Assembly: GCA_017993715.1 (NCBI GenBank)
Contig: JAGOME010000038.1
Coordinates: 1 to 42,621, forward strand
Length of the DNA: 42,621 bases
From: Phycicoccus sp.
Lineage (GTDB): Bacteria; Actinomycetota; Actinomycetes; Actinomycetales; Dermatophilaceae
Direction of reading: 5' to 3'
Part shown: piece by piece, positions 17,399 through 25,135 of the stretch
Layout of the letters: each line of letters begins with the position of its first letter
Position numbering within the stretch: the first letter of the stretch is position 1
Position numbers and translations under genes: made by a program
Notes under the pieces: generated by a model
The model's database searches: none
What the model saw: the letters and a program-made list of their open reading frames with translations, nothing else
What the model was told of the DNA's origin: nothing

Positions 17399-17821
17399 TC
17401 AGGTCGGTGCCGATTGCCAGGGATTGACCCACGGCACGCCCAACGGCTCGAAGTGCCTGCTATTGCGGGTGACGACCGTCAGGCCATGTGCATCGGCGAT
17501 GGCCGCGATGAGAGCATCATCCAGCGGCGCCCGATCTGGAACGGGATAGGCAGCCAGGATGCGGGCGGCCGCGAGGTCGAAAGACAGCACTCGGCCATCG
17601 AAGGCCGGGAGGACGCGCTGCGTGAACCACCGACGCAGGACCGCCCCTTGCGCCCCATCGGAATGCTCTTGTGCGACCACTCCACGCTCGATCTCGGCGA
17701 TGGTCAGGGCGGAGACAAACAAGTCGGCAACGCGAACGCGCGCTGCCCACGTCTCGACCGACGGGTGCCGCCCGCGCACCCGTAAGGCGGACAGCACGTT
17801 GGTATCGAGCAGAAACCTCAC
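17399..17821 (-). CDS. vapC: VapC-type PIN-domain RNase toxin
   Basis: 140 aa. The PIN acids are visible: LLDTNVLSALR (D6), TIAEIERGV (E44 region), and DRAPLDDALIAAIA, with the closing TRNSRHFEPLGVPWVNPW typical of FitB/VapC proteins. The protein is expected to cleave a specific RNA unless held by VapB. The start is GTG at 17821, overlapping the vapB stop (GTGA), which keeps synthesis coupled. The target RNA is unknown. The gene ends next to a possible remnant of another gene, consistent with TA mobility. Confidence 0.9.
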   Translation of the reverse strand: MRFLLDTNVLSALRVRGRHPSVETWAARVRVADLFVSALTIAEIERGVVAQEHSDGAQGAVLRRWFTQRVLPAFDGRVLSFDLAAARILAAYPVPDRAPLDDALIAAIADAHGLTVVTRNSRHFEPLGVPWVNPWQSAPT

Positions 17822-18039
17822 AACTCCGCCGTGCCACCAGCCAAGCCGAGGCGCTCGGGCTCGAACTCGACCCCCTCGCTCATGAACAGCAGGTCCACGA
17901 GCGTCAGGGGCGCCCGGCTCACCGCGTCGGCCAGAATCGCGCGTGCCTCGGCCTCCATGGATCGTTCGTGCTCCTCACCGAGTGCGCGCAACGCGGCCTT
18001 GGTCCCCGCGGGAAGGTTGCGAATCACGATCTGCTCCAT
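17818..18039 (-). CDS. vapB: VapB/FitA-type antitoxin
   Basis: 73 aa. The N-terminal MEQIVIRNLPAGTKAALRALGEEHERSMEAEARAIL is a ribbon-helix-helix DNA-binding domain of the FitA type, and the C-terminal 30 residues would bind and block VapC. GAGAGGGG lies before the ATG. Two CGATATCA direct repeats just upstream at 18053-18074 are the likely operator. It precedes vapC with a 4-nt overlap. Confidence 0.88.
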   Translation of the reverse strand: MEQIVIRNLPAGTKAALRALGEEHERSMEAEARAILADAVSRAPLTLVDLLFMSEGVEFEPERLGLAGGTAEL

Positions 18040-18052
18040 CGCGAACCCCTCT

Positions 18053-18074
18053 CGATATCATCTCAGCGATATCA
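18053..18074. promoter_or_regulatory. Putative VapBC operator
   Basis: CGATATCA occurs at 18053-18060 and 18067-18074, a 14-nt period, each containing the palindrome GATATC. The block overlaps the expected vapB promoter, and its A+T content stands out from the surroundings. Confidence 0.6.
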
Positions 18075-18149
18075 CTGCGACGAAGGCGTGGCATAGGTCT
18101 GCCCGACACGGGACCCGACCCGCCGTGAGTCCGCGGGGCGACCCTGCTG

Positions 18150-19526
18150 TCAGGCGGTCGGGATGGCTTTGCCGGGGTTGAGAATGCCGTGCGGGTCCAA
18201 CGCTGCTTTGACCGCCCGATGCATCGCGAGGACCTCGGGTGAGAGCTCCTGGATCAGCCCAGGGAGCTTGAGCAGCCCGACGCCGTGCTCCCCGGTCACC
18301 GTCCCGCCCACCGCCAGGGCGCTGCTGATGATCTCGCCGAATGCCGCGTGCGCCCGCTCCCTAGCAGCCTCGTCCCCGGCCGGGACGATGATGAGCGGGT
18401 GCAAGTTGCCGTCGCCGGCATGAGCCAGGTTGGCGATGTGGACGTCGTGCCGCGCGGCGATCGCCTCGATCTGCGCCAGCATCCCGGGCACCTCGCGCAT
18501 CGGGACGCACACATCTTCGGTAAGGACCGGCCCCAAGCGTTCCAAGGCCGGATACGCCAGGCGGCGGGCGGCATACAGGGCATCGCTCTCCTGGTCGTCG
18601 CTGGAGCGGGCCGCGAACGTCGCCCCACCTGCCTCGAAGGCCGCCACCAAGCCATCGGCCTCCGCATCGCCCTGTGCCCCAGGCGCATCGGTGCGGCCGA
18701 TCAAGACCGCTTCCGCGTCCGCGGACAGGCCCATGTGCTTCCACTCATCCACGGCCCGTAGACAGTGGCGATCCACGAGCTCCAGCGCACTGGGCGTGAT
18801 CCCTGTCTGCGCCACCTGGGCCACGGCCCGACCCGCGTCCACGACCGAGTCGAAGTAGCCCACGACGGTGATCGGGTTGCGCGGCAACGCCTTGACCCGC
18901 AAGACGGCCTCGGTGACGATGCCGAGGGTGCCCTCCGAGCCGACGATGAGACCGCGCAGGTCGTAGCCCGCGACCCCCTTGGCGGTGCGTCGCCCGAGCC
19001 GGACGATCTCGCCGGTCCCGGTGACAACCTCGACCTCGAGCACGTAGTCGCCCGTCACGCCATACTTCACGCAGCACATACCACCGGCATTGGTCGCGAT
19101 GTTGCCGCCGATCGTCGACCAGGGCGAGCTCGCCGGGTCTGGCGGATACCAGAGCCCGAGCGGTGCGAGGTGCGCCCGCAGGTCGTCACCGATGACCCCC
19201 GGCTGGACCCGGACCCACCGCTCGCCCGCATCGACCTCGAGGACCGTCGCCATCCGTTCGGTCGACACGATGAGGCACCCGTCGACGGCATTCGCGGCCC
19301 CGGACAGGCCCGTCCCGGCCCCGCGGGTCACGACCGGGATGCCCTCGGTGATCGCGAACCGCACGATTGCCTGGACCTCGGCCGACGACTCCGGGCGCAC
19401 CACCGCCAGCGGAATGCCGTGGGGCGCCCACTCGGCCTCGTCGTGCCGGTAGCGCTCCATCGAGTCGACGGCGGTGAGTACCCGACCAGCAGGCAGGGCG
19501 TCGATCAGGGCAGCAATGGCCGTCAT
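18150..19526 (-). CDS. FAD-linked oxidase of the GlcD / D-lactate dehydrogenase family
   Basis: 458 aa, cytoplasmic or membrane-peripheral flavoenzyme that oxidises a 2-hydroxyacid. The FAD-binding PCMH domain has VVTRGAGTGLSGAANAV (residues about 64-80), GGNIATNAGGMCCVKYG, and GSEGTLGIVTEAVLRV. The C-terminal substrate domain has HAGDGNLHPLI and ends with TGEHGVGLLK and LDPHGILNPGK, all typical of GlcD-like enzymes. The substrate (glycolate, D-lactate, D-2-hydroxyglutarate) cannot be fixed. TAGGCT lies 6 nt before the ATG (leaderless). It is downstream of the ATP-grasp unit but has its own promoter. Confidence 0.92.
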   Translation of the reverse strand: MTAIAALIDALPAGRVLTAVDSMERYRHDEAEWAPHGIPLAVVRPESSAEVQAIVRFAITEGIPVVTRGAGTGLSGAANAVDGCLIVSTERMATVLEVDAGERWVRVQPGVIGDDLRAHLAPLGLWYPPDPASSPWSTIGGNIATNAGGMCCVKYGVTGDYVLEVEVVTGTGEIVRLGRRTAKGVAGYDLRGLIVGSEGTLGIVTEAVLRVKALPRNPITVVGYFDSVVDAGRAVAQVAQTGITPSALELVDRHCLRAVDEWKHMGLSADAEAVLIGRTDAPGAQGDAEADGLVAAFEAGGATFAARSSDDQESDALYAARRLAYPALERLGPVLTEDVCVPMREVPGMLAQIEAIAARHDVHIANLAHAGDGNLHPLIIVPAGDEAARERAHAAFGEIISSALAVGGTVTGEHGVGLLKLPGLIQELSPEVLAMHRAVKAALDPHGILNPGKAIPTA

Positions 19527-19532
19527 CGCGTC

Positions 19533-19538
19533 AGCCTA
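19533..19538 (-). promoter_or_regulatory. Leaderless -10 hexamer of the GlcD-like gene
   Basis: TAGGCT (minus strand) ends 6 nt before the ATG at 19526. This separates the oxidase transcriptionally from the M6/ATP-grasp unit upstream. Confidence 0.55.
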
Positions 19539-19590
19539 AGGCGGCCCGCGCGGCCGGGATCAGGTGGACCGAGGATCAGGTGGACCGGGA

Positions 19591-20313
19591 TCAGGACGAT
19601 CGGGCGATCCCGGCGAGGACATCGGCCTCGGCGCGCAACGTGGCCGCTCGGTCGGGATGGGTCGCGGCGATCTCATCGGCCGTATGCCGCCGTTCGGTGA
19701 TCTCGGCCGCCACGATCGCGTCGATCTCGCTCGAGGACAACGCCCGCCGCGGCACGTCTGCGGCCCCGACGCCGAGCGCACCGGTGGGCGCCTCCGACGA
19801 CGGACCGGCACCGACATCGACCGGCACGGCCTCGGCGTTGTCGATGGCCGCCAGCGCCGTGCGGATGGCCGAGACGGCGATCCGGTCCTTGCTCTTCAGG
19901 GCGGGAGTCAGGGCCGCCCGGAGCGCTTGGCGCAGGTTGCCCTCGGCCGGGTCGGCTGCGGGCAGATCGGCGGGCGCCGCATCGGCGCCCCGCGTAGCCG
20001 GTGGAGCGGAGATGATCGGCCCGGCATGCGGATCGACGGCGAGATCCTGGACGACAAACAGCCCGGGTCCGGCCATCCGGACCGCGGCGGTCACCGGGAG
20101 ATCGACCCCGATCGGCAGGGCCTCAACCAGGGACTCCCGGGCCACCACCGCGACCTGCTGGCCGGGGGCCAGGGCAGGGAGCTGGACACCCGAGCCCGGA
20201 TCGCAGGCCCCGACCGACAGGTCGAGCACGACGAAACCGGGCCGCTCCGGGTCGGGGTGCTGGGACCTCACCACGCCCGTCAACCGCGACTCATTGGGTG
20301 CCGCTTGGACCAT
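19591..20313 (-). CDS. Two-domain protein with C-terminal YqeY/GatB-like domain
   Basis: 240 aa. From about residue 122 the sequence follows the YqeY pattern: LRQALRAALTPALKSKDRIAVSAIRTAL, then ALSSSEIDAIVAAEITERR and an EAD...LAG tail. In GatB this helical domain contacts tRNA, and YqeY proteins are its stand-alone relatives of unknown role. Residues 1-100 form a beta-rich domain I do not recognise; an Ala/Pro linker with a GAATGCCG-free insert joins the two. The ATG at 20313 shares one base with the stop of the ATP-grasp gene, so it belongs to that unit. The pairing of a tRNA-amidotransferase-like domain with a carboxylate-amine ligase is suggestive but untested. Confidence 0.75.
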   Translation of the reverse strand: MVQAAPNESRLTGVVRSQHPDPERPGFVVLDLSVGACDPGSGVQLPALAPGQQVAVVARESLVEALPIGVDLPVTAAVRMAGPGLFVVQDLAVDPHAGPIISAPPATRGADAAPADLPAADPAEGNLRQALRAALTPALKSKDRIAVSAIRTALAAIDNAEAVPVDVGAGPSSEAPTGALGVGAADVPRRALSSSEIDAIVAAEITERRHTADEIAATHPDRAATLRAEADVLAGIARSS

Positions 20314-21260
20314 CACGCGACCTCGCCCTCTCCGACGGCAACGGCACCGACGCTGACGTCATCCAGGCCGAGCGTAACCCCGCTCAGCACCTCGACAATG
20401 CCGGCGGCAATGGGGAGACCCGACTCCCCCTCGAACCAGCTGAAGGCGGGCATCGGGTTGACCTCGAAGCACACCGCATCCCCAGCGGGGGTGATCCGCA
20501 GGTCGATCCCCGCCAGCGGCAGGCCGAGACCAGCGGACACCTCAATACACGTCTGCGCCAGCGCCGGCTCAAGGGTGATGGGCTCGTGGCTGCTGGGCAG
20601 CCCGTCGCTGGCGGCATAGCGATAGTCGACGGCCGGCGTGACGATCCGGTCGGCGTAGATGCGGTCCCCGACCACGTGCACCCGGACGTCCACTCCCTCG
20701 ACGTAGGCCTGGAACTGCACGGGCAGATCGGGCAGCCGGTCGAGCCGACGCAGGGCTGCCGCATCGAGCTCGCGCACGATGGACCGCACCCCGCTGACCG
20801 ATTTGTAGATGACCCGGTCGTGCTGAGCCACGAAGGCGCGGACCAGCTCGGGGTCGTTGGTCACCAGGGTGGGTGGGGTGGCCAGCCCGAATGCCGTGAT
20901 GAGCTGCGCCTGATAGGGCTTGCTCGCGTTGGACCGCATCGCCTCGGGGCGGTTGAAGCACGGCACGGCCGTCGCGTCGAGCCAGTCGTGCAGAGCGGCG
21001 GCGATCGCGCCCGCCCGGCCCTGTCCCGGATCCGCCGGTCCGAGCGGCCGGCAGTAGATACCGGAGAGGTGGTCGAGGTCGATGACAGCGTCGCCCGTGC
21101 GCAACACCGCGGCAAGGTCCGGGCCACGCATGTCGATGCGCAAAGCGGCGTCCGCAAGACGGTCCTCGTCGATGAAGACGCAGGGAATGCCGCCCGCCTG
21201 CGCCTCCTGCGCGACCCGGGCGAGGCAGGGGTCGCCCCCTTGGCCGATGAGCCCGATCAT
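20313..21260 (-). CDS. RimK-like ATP-grasp ligase
   Basis: 315 aa. ATP-grasp enzymes join a carboxylate to an amine through an acyl-phosphate. The pre-grasp domain contains CFNRPEAMRSNASKPYQAQL; the grasp core has K153 in VIYKSVSGVRSIV, Q184 and R193 in FQAYVEGVDVRVHVVGD, D253 in GIDLRI, and the metal-binding E266/N268 in CFEVNPMPAF. All key residues are present. The pattern is closest to the ATP-grasp ligases of peptide-modifying (MvdD/graspetide-like) systems rather than to ribosomal S6 ligases, but this is by eye. It overlaps the upstream ATP-grasp-like gene by 4 nt and the YqeY-fusion gene by 1 nt. Confidence 0.85.
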   Translation of the reverse strand: MIGLIGQGGDPCLARVAQEAQAGGIPCVFIDEDRLADAALRIDMRGPDLAAVLRTGDAVIDLDHLSGIYCRPLGPADPGQGRAGAIAAALHDWLDATAVPCFNRPEAMRSNASKPYQAQLITAFGLATPPTLVTNDPELVRAFVAQHDRVIYKSVSGVRSIVRELDAAALRRLDRLPDLPVQFQAYVEGVDVRVHVVGDRIYADRIVTPAVDYRYAASDGLPSSHEPITLEPALAQTCIEVSAGLGLPLAGIDLRITPAGDAVCFEVNPMPAFSWFEGESGLPIAAGIVEVLSGVTLGLDDVSVGAVAVGEGEVA

Positions 21261-22015
21261 GAGACGAGCCTGACCGGGCGGCGGGCCCGCGCGTGCAGCA
21301 GCTCAGCCACCGCGACCGCGACCTCATCCCGCAGCGCGGGACGCGGATCGACGCCCACGAGGGACATCGCGTCCGGGGAGACACACAGGTCGACACCGAG
21401 CAGGTCCGCATCCCCCGCCACGCCCAGGGCTCGCACCGCGGCCGCAGTCCGGCCGACCGAGTCCTCCCACTGATCCCCGGTCCAGTGCAGAACGCGGTCG
21501 CCGACCAGCACGAAGCGCACCAGATCCCCCCGATGCGGCTGTGGTGCAACAGGGTCGACGAGTGGGGTAGGGATGGTGATCACGCCCCCCGCGTCGAGGC
21601 CACACCAGTGCGCCCACTGCCACCAGCTCAGCCCCGCGTGCAACGAGCGCGACCCCTGCCCGTCGACCCGACCGATGACGCGGTCCCCCAGGCCCTCCAA
21701 CCAGCTCATGAGGAGGGCCTGCCACTCGGCCGCTGCGTAGTCCCGATCGCGGGGGTCGCTCCGCGCGAACCGAGCCAGGGACGGTGCGCTCAGGCGGTTG
21801 AGCACCGCTCCCACCTCGGTGTGCGAGATCGCGGAGCGGCCGGGAGGCGTCAGCCTGGTGCAGACTCCGGCCGCATCAATGCGGTGCTCCCAGGTGGACC
21901 CCTCGAGCGCCAACGCCGTGAGGATCACGACGTCATGCCCGAGCCGCCGCAGAGCGCCAGCCACCTCCCCGGCCCCGAGGCCATCGGGACCGGGGAGGAG
22001 CAGGATCAGGCCCAC
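21257..22015 (-). CDS. Core-deleted ATP-grasp-like protein
   Basis: 252 aa from a GTG start. The N-terminal half follows the pre-grasp pattern of ATP-grasp peptide ligases: VGAVLNRL near residue 68, YAAAEWQALLMSWLEGLG near 93, and QWAHWCGLDAG near 133. The C-terminal part resembles the closing grasp segment, with LLGVDLCVSPD and GVDPRPALRDE. The central ATP-binding lysine segment and the E-x-N metal ligands are missing, so it is probably catalytically inactive and may present substrate to, or pair with, the complete ligase encoded next, whose start overlaps its stop by 4 nt. AGGAG precedes the GTG, 5 nt after the M6 protease stop. Confidence 0.65.
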   Translation of the reverse strand: MGLILLLPGPDGLGAGEVAGALRRLGHDVVILTALALEGSTWEHRIDAAGVCTRLTPPGRSAISHTEVGAVLNRLSAPSLARFARSDPRDRDYAAAEWQALLMSWLEGLGDRVIGRVDGQGSRSLHAGLSWWQWAHWCGLDAGGVITIPTPLVDPVAPQPHRGDLVRFVLVGDRVLHWTGDQWEDSVGRTAAAVRALGVAGDADLLGVDLCVSPDAMSLVGVDPRPALRDEVAVAVAELLHARARRPVRLVS

Positions 22016-22020
22016 GGCTC

Positions 22021-24000
22021 CTAGCCTTGCGGCGAGTCGAACTGGCGCTTGGCCTCGGCGTCGCCCTCGGCCAGCTGCTTGCCCAGGTCGCCCGCTGCGC
22101 CAGCCCCGCCAGCGGACGCGGGGCCTGCGGCGAGGTCGGGACGCAGCGAGGCGTCGATGAACGGCTCGGCCGCCCCGGTGGCCGTCGCCAGTGCCAGCAA
22201 CTCGATTGCCTGCTGCAGCAGCACCATTGCGGACCCAACCGGATCGGCAAGGCTGTCAGCGCCCACCACCGCGAACGGATCGTCGGCGGCGGCATTCGCC
22301 TCGCCAATCGGGCCGAATCCTCCGTACCCGAGCCCCCCGTATCCGAAGCCTCCGTACCCGATCCCTCCAGGTAGACCCCAGCCACCGATGGGCGGCCAGC
22401 CGTCCGGGCGCTTGTGCCGGTTGTCGACGATGTCCTTGAGCGTCTTGTTATCCCGGACGTCCTTGACCAGAGCCTTGGTGTCGATCTTGGTCTTGTTCTC
22501 GATGCGGTCCTTGATCCCGACCTTGGCATCGCGGACGTCCTTGACCAGGCCCTTGTCGTCCAGCGCCGTCTTGTTGTCGATGACCTCCTTGCCGACCTTG
22601 GCCATGACCGTGACGGTGGCCGACATCGTCGCCGCCGAGGGTGAGATGGACGTGATCGACACGTTGGTCGACTGTCCGGTGTAGGAGTTGGTGTTGGGCG
22701 ACGTCGATCCCGAGATCGTCGTGACGCTGCCCGAGCCCGGATAGGGGTCGCCGGTATCCCCGCGGTTGGTCCCCGTCTCGAGATTGCGTTGACCATCGGC
22801 CTGGAGCAGCCCGACCTTGTAGTGGTTCTCATCAGTGTTGGTCGGCTTGGCCTCATCAATGTGCCAGACCAGCAAGCCCCCGGCTGGCAACTCGGCGTCG
22901 AAGCCGGTCTGCTGCCGGTTCTCGACGAGGAAGTACTCCTGGCCCGCGGCGCCGTCCTTCCACAGCCGATGCACCTGCCGAGACGTCTTGACGTCGGGGA
23001 TGCTAATCGCGCCGTTGACTGTCACGTTGTTAACCGTCGCCCAGCCCTGATTGACCTTGCACCAGGCGGACGGGTGGGCGGGGGTGTCGCCACCGCCGTT
23101 CCAGGAGCCGCCGCCCATGAGGCACCAGTTGCCCACGCCCTCGGACGTGCCGTCGGTGTCGTAGAGGTCGGGGAACCCGAAGAGCAGGTGCCCAAGCTCA
23201 TGCGCGGAAACGCCAAGCTTGGCGTCCTCGGGGATCGTCAGGTACGCGTAGACCTTGGTGGTGTCCGTCGTCACCGGAGAGGCCAGCACCCACTTGTGCG
23301 ACCAGATGTCGCCAGAGTCGCCGGACTGCTCCCCACCGCTGCCGGAGTGGATGACGATGTAGGCGTCGACGAACCCATTGCCGTCGTTGTCGTAGGGCCC
23401 AAAGTTCACATGCGGGTCCGCGAGGGTCAACGCATCGGCGGCCAGGTCGCGGGCGCGAGTCGTCCCCGAGGGCTTGCCAATCCCGAAGTTGCCGTTGGCG
23501 TACCAGGCCATCGTCTGGGGCAGCCGGTAGGGCCCGACGACCTCGCCGACGACGTCGATGAGTCCGCCAGTGACCTCGCGGAAGTACTCGCGCACGCTGC
23601 CGGTCGCGACGACCCCCTCGGAGAAGAACAGATCCCGATAGTGATCCGCCGGCGTCGCCATCGGCTTGTCCGTCGTGTCCGCGAGGACGACGATGACCCG
23701 CACCGCCCCGCGTAGCGGCGCGCGGTCAAGCCCGCTGTTGCGCATCACCGTGTCAGGCGTCCCGAACGGATAGGCGTCCGGCGGCAGGATCATGCCGTCG
23801 TTGAGGCCGAGTGCCCGTGGCTCCTTGGCCACCCCGAGCACATCACCGATCCCGGTCTTGCGGTGCCGCAGCCGACTCAGCTCGGCGTCCATCTTGGCGC
23901 GCAGCTCGGGCGCCGCCGCGACGAAGCACGGGCTCGTCGCCGCCGCCACGCGTGGCGGCAACTCGGTGGTGTGGCTCGCAGTGTGGTCGTCGTGGCCCAT
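22021..24000 (-). CDS. M6-family metalloprotease with Lys/Asp repeat and Gly-Tyr-rich tail
   Basis: 659 aa. The zinc motif HELGH is at 267-271, followed by the family-typical FPDLYDTDGTSEGVGNWCLM region, and a calcium-like DNDGNGFVD loop lies near 204. Unlike immune inhibitor A proteins, there is no signal peptide or TM helix at the N-terminus, which is hydrophilic and His-rich. Residues about 468-530 repeat a DNKT...KDVRD pattern, and 545-563 are a GYGGFGYGGLGYGG-type run, followed by a helical, Ala-rich end. The ATG at 24000 has GGAGGGG upstream; the frame continues to 24078 without support. It leads a tightly packed unit with the ATP-grasp proteins, so its tail may be their substrate (inference). 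Confidence 0.88.
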   Translation of the reverse strand: MGHDDHTASHTTELPPRVAAATSPCFVAAAPELRAKMDAELSRLRHRKTGIGDVLGVAKEPRALGLNDGMILPPDAYPFGTPDTVMRNSGLDRAPLRGAVRVIVVLADTTDKPMATPADHYRDLFFSEGVVATGSVREYFREVTGGLIDVVGEVVGPYRLPQTMAWYANGNFGIGKPSGTTRARDLAADALTLADPHVNFGPYDNDGNGFVDAYIVIHSGSGGEQSGDSGDIWSHKWVLASPVTTDTTKVYAYLTIPEDAKLGVSAHELGHLLFGFPDLYDTDGTSEGVGNWCLMGGGSWNGGGDTPAHPSAWCKVNQGWATVNNVTVNGAISIPDVKTSRQVHRLWKDGAAGQEYFLVENRQQTGFDAELPAGGLLVWHIDEAKPTNTDENHYKVGLLQADGQRNLETGTNRGDTGDPYPGSGSVTTISGSTSPNTNSYTGQSTNVSITSISPSAATMSATVTVMAKVGKEVIDNKTALDDKGLVKDVRDAKVGIKDRIENKTKIDTKALVKDVRDNKTLKDIVDNRHKRPDGWPPIGGWGLPGGIGYGGFGYGGLGYGGFGPIGEANAAADDPFAVVGADSLADPVGSAMVLLQQAIELLALATATGAAEPFIDASLRPDLAAGPASAGGAGAAGDLGKQLAEGDAEAKRQFDSPQG

Positions 24001-24224
24001 GATCCCCTCCAGTGAAGTGCGGAATACCACCCAGGAGTGCCAACCTGGGCTACTGATACTTCCCGGACCCTCTGACACCCCTTCGCGCCATCTTTATCGC
24101 GGAATGCCGTGCGCGCTCGCTGACGAGGTGGCCTCGCTCCCTGGGCACTCCGGATCGCGGGCGGCTGCATCGGCTTCGTCGCTGCGGCCGCGGCGCCCTC
24201 ACCTAGATCTGGAAGGTCCGCACC
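24001..24224. other. Spacer upstream of the M6 gene
   Basis: 224 nt without a gene. It contains a GAATGCCG copy at 24102 and a CCCAGG / CCTGGG hairpin (24030-24049) in the likely M6 leader or promoter. I see no convincing -35/-10 pair. Confidence 0.4.
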
Positions 24225-25121
24225 TCACGTGGGTGCCTCGCCCACCCGCTTGGCCGCCGAATGCCGTGCCCGTTCGGCCGCGCGGTGCCGCAGGGCCGCG
24301 GCGGTGTGCTGGGCTTCGGCAGCGGCCTGCGCTGTCTGGGTGCGCTCAAGGCGTTGGCGAGCCTGAGCGAACAAGTGGGCCGCCTCGGCCTGTCGCGTTG
24401 CCGCCTGCTCCCGCTCGGCCTCCGCTTCGCGCAGCACCGCTATCGCCGCGGACAGCTCGATCTCGGCCTCGGCCAGCGCAACGCGGGCGCGCGCCTGCGC
24501 CGACTCCCGATCCTGCGGTGTTGGCGGGTCTGCGGAGTCGGCCGCCGTTGGATCGCCAGAGGTAGTCCCGCCGCCGTGGAGCACCGACAGGAGGCGCCCG
24601 GTCGCCGTCCGCACGACCGCATCGCTGAAGTCGACTTCACCGAATCCGCTGTAGGACAACGCCTTGATGAGCGCACCCGACGCGACGGCGTCCGCGGCCA
24701 CCTCATCGGCGAGGGAGGCGACGGCCGTCGCCTCGATCTGATCCTGAACGGTCGCCACCAGGAACCGGCCCTGCGCGGCGGCCTGCACCATAGCCGCGGT
24801 CGTGAAATCGCTCATCGCGGCATTCCGCGGCGCGCGCAGCGCACTCAGGGCTGGGCCGTCGAGCGCGGCCTGGGCGCTGCGCATCCGGACACCGACGCCG
24901 ATGAGGTTCGCGACCACATCCGGACGGGTGCGGACGAGGTTGTTGATCGCCCACGCGGCCACGCTGGGGCGACGCAGACGGGAGATGTCCTTGGCGACGG
25001 CGGCATTCCCGCTGGCCTTGGCCTGGGTGACCAGGGCCGAGCGGGTCGCCATGAAGTGCTCCGGGCTGACCGCGTAGACGGCGCCGACCGCCTCGGCGAG
25101 GAGCCGGTCGTCGTCGCTCAT
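24225..25121 (-). CDS. Conserved actinobacterial protein with C-terminal coiled coil
   Basis: 298 aa. The N-terminal half has the pattern seen in many actinobacterial hypothetical proteins: YAVSPEHFMATRSALVTQAKASG, then ISRLRRPSVAAWAINNLVR. From about residue 205 the sequence is a long Ala/Glu/Arg/Gln helix with heptad character, probably a coiled coil. No catalytic motif is visible and the function is unknown. No signal peptide. It lies 14 nt downstream of the SRPBCC gene on the same strand without a clear ribosome binding site, so coupling is likely. Three GAATGCCG copies fall inside it. Confidence 0.8.
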   Translation of the reverse strand: MSDDDRLLAEAVGAVYAVSPEHFMATRSALVTQAKASGNAAVAKDISRLRRPSVAAWAINNLVRTRPDVVANLIGVGVRMRSAQAALDGPALSALRAPRNAAMSDFTTAAMVQAAAQGRFLVATVQDQIEATAVASLADEVAADAVASGALIKALSYSGFGEVDFSDAVVRTATGRLLSVLHGGGTTSGDPTAADSADPPTPQDRESAQARARVALAEAEIELSAAIAVLREAEAEREQAATRQAEAAHLFAQARQRLERTQTAQAAAEAQHTAAALRHRAAERARHSAAKRVGEAPT

Positions 25122-25135
25122 GGGGTGTGCGCCGA

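Noticed and set aside
20313-21260. Assignment of the ATP-grasp protein as ribosomal S6 modification enzyme RimK
   Set aside because: The pre-grasp pattern and operon partners (second ATP-grasp-like protein, protease) do not fit RimK; the fold name is used only as a family label.
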